A DNA stretch of 31,154 bases, taken from the NCBI GenBank assembly GCA_964589725.1, contig CAZPUJ010000117.1:1-31154 (forward strand). Direction: 5' to 3'. This DNA comes from CAYSHJ01 sp964589725. GTDB lineage: Bacteria > Planctomycetota > Planctomycetia > Planctomycetales > Planctomycetaceae. The notes beneath the pieces were generated by a model. It was not told the origin of the DNA, did no database searches, and saw nothing but the letters and a program-made list of their open reading frames with translations. The first letter of the stretch is position 1, and each line of letters begins with the position of its first letter. Positions 8,401-16,325 of the stretch are shown one piece after another. The position numbers and the translations under genes are program-made.

Positions 8401-8932
8401 CAGTTTCCTGCCTGGATCGAATATACGTATCGACGTCGCTCGTCACCCACGCACCGTCTCGCACGCTCGGCGGCGTGACCGTACAGAGCGGCTCGAATGC
8501 CCAATGCTTAGCCGCTTCAAACTTCGCTGTCTTCGCAGGCCAAACAGCTCCCGCTTTGATCCACGCGACGAAGTCTGCCACCTGCGCGGGCCGCAGAGCT
8601 TGCTCTTTCTCCGGCGGCATCGCGGAGACATCTTCCTGTCGCTGGATCGCACGGATCAGCAGGCTCTCCTCCGGCTGGCCCGGCACGATCGCTGGTCCAG
8701 ACTCGCCCCCCTTGAGCAGCGTCTCGCGTGAATCGATTCGCAATTCTCCGCAAGTCTTCGTACCGCCGTGACAACGAAAGCAGGTGCCGACCAAGGCCGG
8801 CCGAATCTTCGCTTCAAAGAAGTCGTCGTGTTCGTCAGCGAGGACCGGCCGGTCGCACGACACGAGCAGGCTTGCGGCCAGTAGTGTTCCCAGGCACGTC
8901 AATCGCTTCATGCCAAGACGAGGACGATTCAT
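5429..8932 (-). CDS. PSCyt1/PSCyt2/LamG-like/PSD1 protein, secreted (second pair)
   Basis: About 1167 aa. The start at 8932 has AAGG five bases upstream; ATG 8935, ATG 8911 and GTG 8944 are alternatives. A signal sequence (MKRLTCLGTLLAASLLVSC) may carry a lipobox. Numbered from GTG 8944: PSCyt1 about 40-135 with CFRCH (55-59) and the usual MPP motif; DUF1549 about 165-390 with RRITFDLTGLPPAPDE and CARCH (357-361); a concanavalin/LamG-like module about 600-765 (WPDRAAI ... VIRFDGEVV ... LCELRVYGSPLDE); then DUF1553 about 905-1165 with LTARVMVNRIWQHHLGEG. The LamG-like module suggests polysaccharide binding (inference). A palindromic element lies in frame between the LamG-like and PSD1 parts. 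It overlaps the following DUF1501 gene by 11 bases. Its subfamily differs from the other two PSD1 proteins (RYADARDLIQ instead of GYADSxG). Confidence 0.94.
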   Translation of the reverse strand: MNRPRLGMKRLTCLGTLLAASLLVSCDRPVLADEHDDFFEAKIRPALVGTCFRCHGGTKTCGELRIDSRETLLKGGESGPAIVPGQPEESLLIRAIQRQEDVSAMPPEKEQALRPAQVADFVAWIKAGAVWPAKTAKFEAAKHWAFEPLCTVTPPSVRDGAWVTSDVDTYIRSRQETAGVVPAPPADKRSLLRRITFDLTGLPPAPDELQQFLNDDSPDAFSKVVDRLLASPQYGERWARHWLDVVRYADARDLIQLPIESDFREAWRYRDWVVAAFNRDLPYDEFITRQLTGDLMQPADPTRIDAEALVATGMLAIADFVPGDVDKQQMIADYVNDEIDVVGRAFLGLTLACARCHDHKFDPISTEDYYALAGIFFSTRVIPGPVPGNTPLVRVPLLPAAEIQVINSQTQRDKQRLTELSQFIQVAVDQEYLSHLERQLVAATPRDLPAAVEFFHAMRDANPPTLAEFAAARKLDASTLELWVKFLNRQPPLTALLPLLAEIDRAAGAKLAEEVANKLALIAAERRERIARDSVARSLATTEILQFRADDRHIAINAARQVTLWPDRAAIADDATPPPNSHGPMLVTEMIHGHSRPVIRFDGEVVLQSPSTVPLTGALFAVFRPDPAVAAGTRIIGWEDSAVGQHGLGLMPNAAGGLHAILRRAGASGDIVAPAPTSSDFQLISLTWGSGGVALFRNGEAIGTNKSIESVSSDPAIAALRIGGPGSGTGQRFRGDLCELRVYGSPLDEVARVRVEAELRTRWLAPRSQSRQRLGKGCDATPISGEIGSSESLSFLYDELLSPRSPYWIAAADRTNTLPHDVRERLAGQRDELELLKKKPAVVIPQAVVVQDGGPLGTKHEGFHDAPVYLRGNPATPGKTVPRGFPQVLVGPNPPKISEGSGRRELAQWLTRPDHPLTARVMVNRIWQHHLGEGLVRTSTNFGVRGERPSHPELLDHLARRFVNSDWSIKLMHRLIVLSSVYQQSTFASDATRTADPENRWLARMPRRRLEAEAIRDSLLAVSGRLEATPGGPGFLDVAVPRRTLYLMSVRTGSKTADFNSLFDGPDGGGILERRNQSIVAPQALYLLNDPLLDNVSAALAARVARDVPFGRDAERIARLYDLALGRVPTPTEIDLGRQLVADTTVKDVWARYCRVILCTNEFVYVD
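6568..6631. repeat. REPIN-like perfect inverted repeat in frame inside the PSD1 protein gene
   Basis: Two 23-base arms, 6568-6590 and 6609-6631, are perfect reverse complements with an 18-base spacer. Each arm is itself a small hairpin: ccaatctc and gagattgg flanking a 4-base centre. This paired-palindrome build is that of REPINs/BIMEs. On the coding (minus) strand it is translated in frame as a low-complexity linker (about residues 772-793, SQSRQRLGKG...TPISGEIG) at the junction between the LamG-like module and the PSD1 part. Confidence 0.85.
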
Positions 8933-8940
8933 CATGACCT

Positions 8941-9231
8941 TCACTTCGCGAACTTGTAGAGGTGCTCGCCGGTCTTGGCGTCCAACGCCATCACGCGCAG
9001 CGACAATCCTTGCTCGCGCGGCACGGCGGTCGTCAGGAAGGCCTTACCTTCCGCGATGGCCGCCGAAGACCAGCCCAAACCAGGAATGCTGGTTTTCCAG
9101 GCGACGTTCTTCGTGTCAGACCATTCAACGGGCGTTGCAGGACCGACGGCGTGTCCATCCGAGTTCGAACCACGGAACTGCGACCAATCACCCGCGCACA
9201 AGACACAAATGGCAACGAGTTCGAGCATCAT
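8941..9231 (-). pseudogene. Internally deleted PQQ-like beta-propeller gene (96-codon remnant)
   Basis: A minus-strand ORF from ATG 9231, with GGGAGAGG upstream, encodes a short signal sequence (MMLELVAICVLCAG) and the family opening DWSQFRGSNSDGH, then VEWSDTKNVAWKTSIPG, GWSSAAIAEGKAFLTTAVP and LRVMALDAKTGE. These mark the first blade of a secreted PQQ-binding-like propeller normally over 400 aa long. After that it jumps to HLYKFAK and stops. The ending resembles the last strand of the same family, so a large internal deletion is likely. The stop overlaps the possible GTG (8944) of the next gene. Whether the peptide is made is unknown; a single blade cannot form a propeller. Confidence 0.65.
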
Positions 9232-9380
9232 CGGGTTTCCTCTCCCTGTGGACCACCGCGCCTCCGATGGCGATTGCGAGAGGTCAAGCATTTTCCTTGT
9301 CCAGGATTCTCGCTCCGTTACGGAACGCATTCTTCGGATTGGTGCCAGTGCGCATAAATCCTACTTATTGACCGATCTGA

Positions 9381-9623
9381 TTTCGAGGTGGTAGATTCGC
9401 AGCCGTCGAACAATTCAACTTCGCGGTTCGCGGCGGCGGCCAGGGAGATGTCACGAAGACGCATCTGCTCTGGAAGCACAAGACGAAGAACACCGACCAC
9501 ATCGTCTCGCCGTTCGTTTCCGCCGGCCGCATGTTCCTGGTGAAGGAAGGGGGCATTTCGACCGTCTTCGATACGAAGCAGGGCGAATCGGCGCGCAAGG
9601 TCGTTGTGAAAGTCGCGGTGTAG
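9381..9623 (+). pseudogene. Internal or C-terminal fragment of a PQQ-like propeller gene
   Basis: On the plus strand a frame without a plausible start (in-frame TGA just upstream at 9378-9380) reads RGGGQGDVTKTHLLWKHKT, then HIVSPFVSAGRMFLVKEGG and FDTKQGE before ending at TAG 9623. The pattern 'GDVT.THL.WK ... SP....GR.FLVK.GG' is typical of late blades of PQQ-like propeller proteins. It lies back to back with the N-terminal remnant at 8941-9231 on the other strand, so the two are either relics of two genes or of one gene split by an inversion. It ends 46 bases before the oxidoreductase gene. Confidence 0.65.
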
Positions 9624-9669
9624 AACGGTGCGGCAGCAACTCGAAGGACTGACAACAGGAACCACGACG

Positions 9670-10668
9670 ATGCGGCAGATCAATGTTGGAGTCATCGGAC
9701 TGGGCTGGTTCGGCGAGAAACACTGCGAAGTGCTGGCCGGGTTGCCCGAGGCCAAACTGACGGCCGTATGCACGCGGACTCCCGCGCGGTTGGCCGAGGT
9801 CCGCGCGGCGTTCAATGTGCCGAAGGCGTCGACCGACTACCGCGAGATGCTGACCGATCCAGAGATCGATGTCGTGAGCGTTGTGACGATGTGGAACCAG
9901 CATGTCGAGCCAACCGTTGCGGCGTTGGAGGCAGGCAAGCACGTCTTCCTGGAAAAGCCGATGGCGTCGACCGTCGCCGATTGCGACCGGATCATCGAAG
10001 CGGCTCGCCACTCGCGAGGCAGTTTGATGGTCGGTCACGTGTGCCGCTTCAACCCGCGCTATGTCGCCGCCAAACAGGAGATCGACGCGGGACGCATCGG
10101 CAAGATCGTCGCCATCTACGCGCGTCGCAATCTGCCGACCTGGATCACCGCCGGCGTGCTGGACAAGATCGGACCGATCATCGGCGACGGCGTCCACGAC
10201 ACCGATCTGATGCTCTGGTTCACCGGCGCGAAAATCGTCTCGGCCTACGCGCAGACGACGCGCGTCCGGAACCTCAAGTATCCGGACATCGGCATGACGA
10301 TGTACCGTTTCGACAGCGGCGCGATCGCCGTCAATGAAAACAACTGGGCGCTGCCAGAGCGATCGCCCATGCAAATCGACGAACGCATGGAGATCGTTGG
10401 CACCGCCGGATCGATCTCGATCCACGACACGACGCCAAATCTTCTGGTGGTCAACAACGAGAATGTGCGCTACATGGACACGACCTATTGGCCGCTGATC
10501 CACGGCGTACGCAGCGGCGCGTTACGCGAGGAGTGGGCCTATTTCCTACGCTGCGTGGCGGAGGGTCGTCCGCCGGAAGTGATCCGTCCGGAAGAATCCC
10601 GCGCCGCCGTGGCCGCCTGTCTGGCCGCCGAACAATCCGCAGCCACCAACCAGGTAGTCCTGCTGTGA
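9670..10668 (+). CDS. Gfo/Idh/MocA family NAD(P)-dependent oxidoreductase
   Basis: 332 aa. The ATG at 9670 gives the canonical N-terminus MRQINVGVIGLGWFGEKH, a Rossmann NAD(P)-binding loop GXGXXG; an upstream GTG at 9628 would add 14 residues without family resemblance. The EKP motif (HVFLEKPMAS, about 96-105) is the family catalytic signature. GDGVHDTDLMLWF (about 176-188) fits the C-terminal alpha/beta domain, where an H and a D line the substrate site. No signal peptide, so it is probably cytoplasmic. Such enzymes oxidise or epimerise sugars, inositols and related polyols; the substrate cannot be told. It is followed after 34 bases by a VOC-fold gene on the same strand, suggesting an operon in sugar metabolism. 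Confidence 0.93.
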   Translation: MRQINVGVIGLGWFGEKHCEVLAGLPEAKLTAVCTRTPARLAEVRAAFNVPKASTDYREMLTDPEIDVVSVVTMWNQHVEPTVAALEAGKHVFLEKPMASTVADCDRIIEAARHSRGSLMVGHVCRFNPRYVAAKQEIDAGRIGKIVAIYARRNLPTWITAGVLDKIGPIIGDGVHDTDLMLWFTGAKIVSAYAQTTRVRNLKYPDIGMTMYRFDSGAIAVNENNWALPERSPMQIDERMEIVGTAGSISIHDTTPNLLVVNNENVRYMDTTYWPLIHGVRSGALREEWAYFLRCVAEGRPPEVIRPEESRAAVAACLAAEQSAATNQVVLL

Positions 10669-10702
10669 CCGCGCGCATCCGCGTGGCGAATCGAGAGCTT
10701 GC

Positions 10703-11041
10703 ATGAGAAAGACGTTTCATCACACCGGCGTGATCACGGACCAGCAACAACCTGGCGAGATCTTCGTACCGGCCAGCCGAGTTTGGGTGACGCGTCCCGA
10801 CACTCACCCGTATCGCATCGAGTTCCTGCGCTTCGAACCCGATTCGCCGGTCCAAGGCGCGGTGCGAAATCGCTGCCACACGGCGTATGTGGTCGAAGAC
10901 CTGGAAGCGGCGATCGAGGGAGCGACGGTCCTGTTGGGTCCGTTCGACCCTCTGGAAGGACTGCGCGTCGTCTTCGTCGAAGAGGATGGCGCGGTCATCG
11001 AGTACATGCAGTTCTCAGGGGGTCGCACCACGATCAGTTAA
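10703..11041 (+). CDS. VOC (glyoxalase/bleomycin-resistance fold) family protein
   Basis: 112 aa, starting at ATG 10703 with a GAGAG-type site a few bases upstream. It begins with FHHTGVI, giving a candidate metal-ligand histidine in the first strand, and ends with LRVVFVEEDGAVIEYMQF, where the E before YMQF is the usual second ligand of the half-site. A single betaalphabetabetabeta pair of this length normally works as a dimer. Family members isomerise, epimerise or cleave small metabolites. Its position 34 bases behind the Gfo/Idh/MocA gene suggests that both act on the same sugar-like substrate; this is inference. Confidence 0.78.
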   Translation: MRKTFHHTGVITDQQQPGEIFVPASRVWVTRPDTHPYRIEFLRFEPDSPVQGAVRNRCHTAYVVEDLEAAIEGATVLLGPFDPLEGLRVVFVEEDGAVIEYMQFSGGRTTIS

Positions 11042-11070
11042 CTCACAGGACAGCGCACCTTGTCGCTGAA

Positions 11071-11145
11071 TTCATCCGTGGCCGTGTCTGAATTCGCGAG
11101 GCCAACAGAATTCCCCGCACGGATTCAGACACGGCCGCGGATGAA
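11071..11145. repeat. 23-bp inverted repeat downstream of the VOC gene
   Basis: The arms 11071-11093 and 11123-11145 match as reverse complements at 22 of 23 positions (ttcatccg...gtgtctgaat), with a 29-base loop. It starts 30 bases after the VOC stop codon. It could act as a transcription end or as an mRNA 3' hairpin, but it has no T-run and its sequence looks like a mobile palindrome. It is a different family from the other repeats in this window. Confidence 0.75.
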
Positions 11146-11169
11146 GACGGCCACAGAAGACAGACGTTG

Positions 11170-11259
11170 ATGAATTTTCGATTCAAGCTGATGCTGTATT
11201 TCATTTGCGCGCTGACCGACTTCGCGGCGTTCGTCGTGATCTTCGCGGTGTCGAATTGA
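11170..11259 (+). CDS. Possible 29-aa single-pass membrane peptide
   Basis: ATG 11170 opens a 29-codon frame. The peptide starts MNFRFKLMLYFICALTDFAA and ends in VVIFAVSN: a positively charged start, then one hydrophobic segment of about 20 residues. AGAAGACAG lies 8-14 bases upstream as a weak ribosome-binding site. It follows the inverted repeat at 11071-11145. I do not recognise a family, and a short membrane-like frame can arise by chance or be the last helix of a lost transporter. No other gene is seen between 11042 and 11337. Confidence 0.35.
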   Translation: MNFRFKLMLYFICALTDFAAFVVIFAVSN

Positions 11260-11337
11260 CCCGGTGACTGCGATCGAGCCAATAGCAGTGGCTCAGGAGA
11301 AGCCAACGTGATTCGCATCGCGCCCCCATCGGACTGA

Positions 11338-12801
11338 TCAACGGAGCAACAAATTGTCGCGCAGCTCTGACGGATCGCCGCTCGCATCGAGCAGCTTTTC
11401 GGTCGCGCCGCCGAGGATGTTGCCGGTGATCAGGTTGTCTCGACTTTGACCGAGGACTCGAATCGCGTGCTTCATCAACGGTGACTCGCGGCGATCGACG
11501 ATCGTATTGTTAGCGACTCGGCAGCGGACGCAGTCTTCCAGTTCCAGGCCGCGATGCAGTGGGTCGAGAATCTGGCAGTCGGAGACTCCGCAGTCGCTGC
11601 AGCGGACGAACGTCACCGCCGCGCCTCGTTCGGCTGATCCGGAACAGAAACGCTGTGTCGCGAGACCGCTCAGCAGCACGTTGTCGCAGTCTTCAAAGCG
11701 GAGTCCGTCTTTTCGCGGTTCGGAATCGAGGCCGCGCCAGACAAAGGCGTTGCCGTTGACGACGATGCCGGCACTGCGAGTAGCAAAGACCGAAAGGTCA
11801 GCCGAGTCGTAGATCGTGTTGCCGGTGATCGTGACTCGCGAGGTGTTGAGGAGTTCGACGGCTCGCCACTGGCTGCCGAGCACGTTACCGGTGATGTTGA
11901 TGAGATGCGCGGTGTCGGGCGTAGCCGAAGTCGTGAGACTTCGGACCGAACTCTCACGAGTTCGGCCACTGCCATCGGCAATCTGAGGCCGTTCGACTTC
12001 GGCTCCCACGATGCGGATATTCGCGCCGCCGGCTTGCACGGTGGCTTGAATCGTGTTGCCGCTGATCGTGACCTCGCTGATGACGCCGTCGGTGGCATCG
12101 AACCAAATCTCGGAGCCGCCCGGATGCTGAGCCAAGTTGGCTGGCGACGTGCTTGATGCCCCCGCCGTCGCGTTGTTGTATTCGATGTCGTTGCCGACGA
12201 TCTGCAGGTTGTGAACGTCCCCGCCCAGCGATTTGATCCCCGCGAGCTTGTTCCAACTGATGTGGCAGCCATGCACGATAATCTGGTGCAGATTGCAGCG
12301 ATCGAAGAACAAGCCGATCTCGTGGTTGTCGTACAAGTGCGAGTCGGCCAGCACGAAATCGCGATTGCGTTCCACGAGATGCACGCCGATTCGACAGCGT
12401 CGAATCAGTACCTGCGAGATCACGGACTTCATCGTTTTGCGGAGTTCAATGCCGACGGCATCCGGATGCTCGCCAACGATTTCGATGCCGTTGATCGTGG
12501 GAAACCGCTCCTTGTTCCAGGTGTGAGTCTGCACGCTGCTCGGCGACGCGGTTCCTTGATGATCGCCGATCACGCGAATCGCCGGCCCCGCGCCAGCCAT
12601 CACGATCCGCGATGTTCCGCTTTCGCCCCGCACGGCCCCGAAGCCGGTCTTCGTCAGGTCGAGCACCAGCGGCTTCGTGATGCGATACGTCCCCTTGTTG
12701 AGCCGCAGCACTCCGTCGCCGGAGTCGAGCGTGTGCTGCAGCGCCTCCGTGTCGTCGGCGATGCCGTCCCCCTTCGCGCCAAATCCAAACACGTTAGACA
12801 T
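11338..12801 (-). CDS. Right-handed beta-helix protein with pectate-lyase-3-type N-terminus
   Basis: 487 aa from ATG 12801, which is preceded by GAGGAG; a longer frame (ATG 12864) has a non-conserved 21-residue extension. It begins MSNVFGFGAKGDGIADDTEA, the hallmark of the pectate-lyase superfamily (PF12708-type) opening. Then come many parallel beta-helix rungs of the type ITGN(V/T)...: VTISGNTIQATV, LINITGNVLGSQ, VTITGNTIYDSA, GIVVNGNAF, CRVANNTIVD, DNLITGNILGG. No signal peptide is evident with this start. Proteins of this class bind or cleave acidic polysaccharides; no catalytic residues can be assigned by eye, so the enzyme activity is open. It is transcribed divergently from the 12929-16147 genes. 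Confidence 0.9.
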   Translation of the reverse strand: MSNVFGFGAKGDGIADDTEALQHTLDSGDGVLRLNKGTYRITKPLVLDLTKTGFGAVRGESGTSRIVMAGAGPAIRVIGDHQGTASPSSVQTHTWNKERFPTINGIEIVGEHPDAVGIELRKTMKSVISQVLIRRCRIGVHLVERNRDFVLADSHLYDNHEIGLFFDRCNLHQIIVHGCHISWNKLAGIKSLGGDVHNLQIVGNDIEYNNATAGASSTSPANLAQHPGGSEIWFDATDGVISEVTISGNTIQATVQAGGANIRIVGAEVERPQIADGSGRTRESSVRSLTTSATPDTAHLINITGNVLGSQWRAVELLNTSRVTITGNTIYDSADLSVFATRSAGIVVNGNAFVWRGLDSEPRKDGLRFEDCDNVLLSGLATQRFCSGSAERGAAVTFVRCSDCGVSDCQILDPLHRGLELEDCVRCRVANNTIVDRRESPLMKHAIRVLGQSRDNLITGNILGGATEKLLDASGDPSELRDNLLLR

Positions 12802-12928
12802 CCGGAGATTCTCCTCGGCCAAAGACACCAGCGAGGCGTGGCTACGATTCATCCTCGGCCTCATCTTTTGATACTGTGGTGCCCTGGCTCGGGCAACTCA
12901 ACGAACCTCTTTTAGGAATCGTCATCTC

Positions 12929-13036
12929 ATGGCTGCTCCCAAACTTGGCAATGTCTTGAAAGAAAATATGCAGCGCGGGCAAACCGTCGATGGCAAGCAA
13001 GTCCCCCAAGACGTCACAATGAAATGGTCGGAGTGA
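12929..13036 (+). CDS. Possible 35-aa small protein
   Basis: ATG 12929 opens a 36-codon frame whose product starts MAAPKLGNVLKENMQRGQTV and ends with DVTMKWSE. It is polar, without membrane segment, and protein-like in composition. AGGA (12914-12917) lies 11 bases upstream. It stops 24 bases before the start of the large PSCyt gene, so it could be a leader ORF of that unit. I do not recognise a family; it may also be the N-terminal scrap of a longer gene. Confidence 0.4.
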   Translation: MAAPKLGNVLKENMQRGQTVDGKQVPQDVTMKWSE

Positions 13037-13060
13037 CGAGGAAGACAGGAGCGTATTCGA

Positions 13061-16000
13061 ATGTTGTGCAAATCCCACCGGGGGAGGTCCGGTCTGGCGG
13101 CCATAGCGAGTTTGTTGCTCCTCCTATTGCTTGAAACTGATCGCTGGGTGATATCAGCCAACGCCGCAGACTTGTCCCGCGCAGTCCAATCCCTCCTCAA
13201 AGCCCATTGCGTTAAGTGTCACGGGCCCAATAAAGCGAAGGCGGGGTTGGATCTGAGTTCGCCTTCTGGTCTTGCTCGCGGGGGTGAAAGTGGGGCGGTG
13301 GTGGTTGTCGGGAAGCTGGATCGGAGTTTGTTGTGGCAGCGAGTCGCGGCGGGAGAGATGCCGCCAGCGGGGGCGTTGAGCGATGCCGAGAAGAGTGTGT
13401 TGCGGACGTGGATTCTGGAAGGGGCCGCAGGGTTGGAAGCGAGTGGGACGGGGCATTGGGCTTTCTTGCCGTTGGTGCGGCTGGCTGAGCCAGCGGTGCG
13501 TGAAACAGGACGCGTGCGGAATGCGGTGGACCGGCTCGTGCTGGCGCGATTGGAGCGGAAGGAATTGGGGCTTGGGCCGGACGCGGATCAACGGACGCTC
13601 GTGCGACGCGTTAGTCTGGATTTGACCGGGCTGCCGCCGACGCCAGCGGCTGTCGAGACGTTTCTGGCCGATGCTGCGCCGGGTGCCTATGAGCGGATGG
13701 TCGATTGTTACCTCGCGTCGCCGGGATTCGGTGAGCGGTGGGGAAAGCATTGGCTCGACGCCGCTGGCTATGCGGACTCCAACGGCTACTTCAGCGCTGA
13801 CACCGACCGGCCGCTCGCCTACCGCTACCGCGACTACGTCATCCAGTCGCTCAATGCCGACAAGCCGTTCGACCGGTTCCTTCGCGAGCAACTCGCGGGC
13901 GAAGAGCTGTCCGGGTTTCGTCCGGGGACAGCGACGACAACCGAGGCGATCGAGCTGTTGGTGGCGACGCACTTCCTGCGGAACGGGCAGGACGGGACCG
14001 ACATCGGCGTGCAGGAGCCGGAGGCATTCGAGATCGACCGCCGAGCGGCGCTTGAGGCGGCGGTGCAGGTGACGGCGTCGTCGTTGCTGGGGCTGACCGC
14101 GCACTGCGCGCGGTGTCATGACCACAAGTTCGAGCCGATCACTCAGCAGGAATACTACCGGCTGCAAGCGGTCCTCTTTCCCGCCTTCAATCCGCAAGAC
14201 TGGGTGAACCCCAAAGATCGCATCGCCTACGCCTACCTGCCGGGTGAGAAAGAGACGTGGGAACAGAACGAGCAACGGATCAAAGGCGAGCTGGCTCGGA
14301 TTCGCACTGATTTGAACGAGTGGCTCGCGACGCATCGTGAACCGTCGGAGTTGTTGTTCGAGGACAAATTCGAGGACGACGGCTGGCGAACGCGCTGGAG
14401 CAACACGGCTCCCGGAGATGACAAGCCGGGCGGGACGGTGTCGCTGACGAGCCTGAGTCCGAACGCTGCTCAAGTGGTGGACGGTGCGTTGCGGGTGATC
14501 GTGGGGCCGACCGAAGCATGGCTCTCAACGGCGACGGCGATCGACTGGACTCCAGAGAAGACCGGCGACTGGGTGCAGGCCACGTTCGACTTGGTCGACA
14601 ACAAAGTCGGAACGAATCCTTCCGAGCGGATCGGTTACACGATCGCGGCTCACGATTTCGATGACTCGGGGACAACCGCCGGCGGCAACATTCTAGTGGA
14701 TGGCAACCCGACGACTTCCACTCAGCTCTATCCCGACTACCCCGGCAGCGACAGCAAGCCGAACGGTCTGATCGGTCTGCAAGGCTATGTCCCCGGACGC
14801 AACTACGGCGTGCGCGTGACGAATCTCGGCAACGAAAAATATCGCTTGGAGCACGTCGTCGACGGATTGCAGGAAGGGAAGTCGCACGATGTCACCGCGG
14901 CCGATCTTCCCAACGGCGGGTTTGCGTTCTTCTACAGTTCGAATCGTGGCTACGTCGTGGACAACGTCCGCATCGAACGGAGCCTCGCGACACCGAGCAC
15001 GTCGGTCGATGTGGCGGCGTTGCGAAAGGAAATCGAAGCGCAGCGGAAGACGTCTGACGAACAGCGGAAGAAGCTGGAAGATCAGCGAACGAAAGAGCCG
15101 GGTCGGGCGATCGCGTGGGTGACGGACAAGACGACGAAGCCGCCGACCGTTCCACTCCTGACACGCGGCCTGTACCACCTGCGTGGACCGAGCGTTGAGC
15201 CGGGAGCGCTGGCGATGCTGACCGACGCGGGACATGAGTATCAGCCACACGCCTTGCCGAGTGACTCAACGACGACCGGCCGTCGGCTCGGATTCGCGAA
15301 CTGGTTGCTCCGTTCGGAGGGACGTCCGGCGGCGCTCGTCGCGCGAGTTCATGTGAACCGCATCTGGCGCGAATACTTCGGCCGCGGGATCGTCGCGACG
15401 ACCGACAACCTTGGACAAAGCGGCTCGCCCCCAACGCATCCCGAACTGATCAACGAACTCGCTGCGGGCTTCATTCAATCGGGCTGGAACCAGAAATCGG
15501 TGCATCGTCAGATTCTGCTCTCGACGACATATCGCCAGTCCTCGGCCCCGCGTCCTCAAGCGTTGGAGGTGGACCCGGACAACCGGCTCTACTGGCGGTT
15601 CCCGGTGCGCCGACTTCAGGCGGAACTGATTCGCGACGCGATGCTTGCGATCTCGGGACAGCTCGACGCGACTCCGTTCGGTCCGTACGTCGCCACGCGA
15701 CAGTCTGCCGTCGGAGAGGTCGTCGTCAACCCGCAGGACGCGGGAGCGCGACGTCGTTCGGTTTATCTGCAGCAACGTCGCTCGCAGACGCTGAGCATGC
15801 TCAAGGTCTTCGACGCCCCGGCGATCGCGACCGTTTGCACGACGCGACCCTCGTCGACCGTGCCGCTGCAATCGCTGTCTCTGCTCAATTCCGATTTCGC
15901 GGTCGTCACGGCGGAAGCATTCGCCAAACGGCTGCGCACCGAGACGGACGGGACCGATGTAGCCCTCATTCAGCGAGCATGGTTGCTCGCGGTCGCTCGC

Positions 16001-16147
16001 GCACCGACCGCCGCCGAGCAGCAGATCTCTGCCGAGTTCCTCGCAGGACAACGGGCTCAATACACCGGGGAACTAGCTGCTGAATGGGGGCTAGCTGATT
16101 TTTGTCAGATGTTGCTCGCCAGCAACTCGTTCTTATATCTGGAGTGA
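13061..16147 (+). CDS. PSCyt1/PSCyt2/PSD1 protein with an inserted beta-sandwich-like domain, secreted (third set)
   Basis: 1028 aa. AGGAG (13047-13051) supports the ATG at 13061. A signal peptide runs to about residue 36 (ISANAADL). PSCyt1 about 37-135 with CVKCH (50-54) and EMPPAG; DUF1549 about 150-390 with RRVSLDLTGLPPTP and CARCH (349-353). An inserted domain of about 220 residues (about 425-645) starts LLFEDKFEDDGW and ends GYVVDNVRIERS, a beta-rich module like those binding polysaccharide. A coiled-coil follows (about 650-680), then DUF1553 about 735-1028 with ALVARVHVNRIWREYFGRG. It is of the same subfamily as the protein at 2-2191 (GYADSNG). Its DUF1501 partner is probably the gene at 17647, now 1.5 kb away behind opposite-strand inserted material. 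Confidence 0.94.
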   Translation: MLCKSHRGRSGLAAIASLLLLLLLETDRWVISANAADLSRAVQSLLKAHCVKCHGPNKAKAGLDLSSPSGLARGGESGAVVVVGKLDRSLLWQRVAAGEMPPAGALSDAEKSVLRTWILEGAAGLEASGTGHWAFLPLVRLAEPAVRETGRVRNAVDRLVLARLERKELGLGPDADQRTLVRRVSLDLTGLPPTPAAVETFLADAAPGAYERMVDCYLASPGFGERWGKHWLDAAGYADSNGYFSADTDRPLAYRYRDYVIQSLNADKPFDRFLREQLAGEELSGFRPGTATTTEAIELLVATHFLRNGQDGTDIGVQEPEAFEIDRRAALEAAVQVTASSLLGLTAHCARCHDHKFEPITQQEYYRLQAVLFPAFNPQDWVNPKDRIAYAYLPGEKETWEQNEQRIKGELARIRTDLNEWLATHREPSELLFEDKFEDDGWRTRWSNTAPGDDKPGGTVSLTSLSPNAAQVVDGALRVIVGPTEAWLSTATAIDWTPEKTGDWVQATFDLVDNKVGTNPSERIGYTIAAHDFDDSGTTAGGNILVDGNPTTSTQLYPDYPGSDSKPNGLIGLQGYVPGRNYGVRVTNLGNEKYRLEHVVDGLQEGKSHDVTAADLPNGGFAFFYSSNRGYVVDNVRIERSLATPSTSVDVAALRKEIEAQRKTSDEQRKKLEDQRTKEPGRAIAWVTDKTTKPPTVPLLTRGLYHLRGPSVEPGALAMLTDAGHEYQPHALPSDSTTTGRRLGFANWLLRSEGRPAALVARVHVNRIWREYFGRGIVATTDNLGQSGSPPTHPELINELAAGFIQSGWNQKSVHRQILLSTTYRQSSAPRPQALEVDPDNRLYWRFPVRRLQAELIRDAMLAISGQLDATPFGPYVATRQSAVGEVVVNPQDAGARRRSVYLQQRRSQTLSMLKVFDAPAIATVCTTRPSSTVPLQSLSLLNSDFAVVTAEAFAKRLRTETDGTDVALIQRAWLLAVARAPTAAEQQISAEFLAGQRAQYTGELAAEWGLADFCQMLLASNSFLYLE

Positions 16148-16325
16148 TCGCCACATGGATTTCTTAGGAACTGCCATTGTGGATGAACCGCTGCGGGCAT
16201 GTCCGAATTGGATTGCCATCGAGCGTGCGGTCGGGCAACGCGGCGCTGTGCGACCGAGGCCAAGAACCCAAGGTTGCTCACTCGCCGAAGCGCTTTCAAG
16301 AAATCCTCGTGCTGTTGGCAGGCAT

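Noticed and set aside
13154..14473. A 439-codon minus-strand open frame
   Set aside because: It is antisense to the PSCyt1/PSCyt2 part of the third set and has Arg/Pro-rich, low-complexity character.
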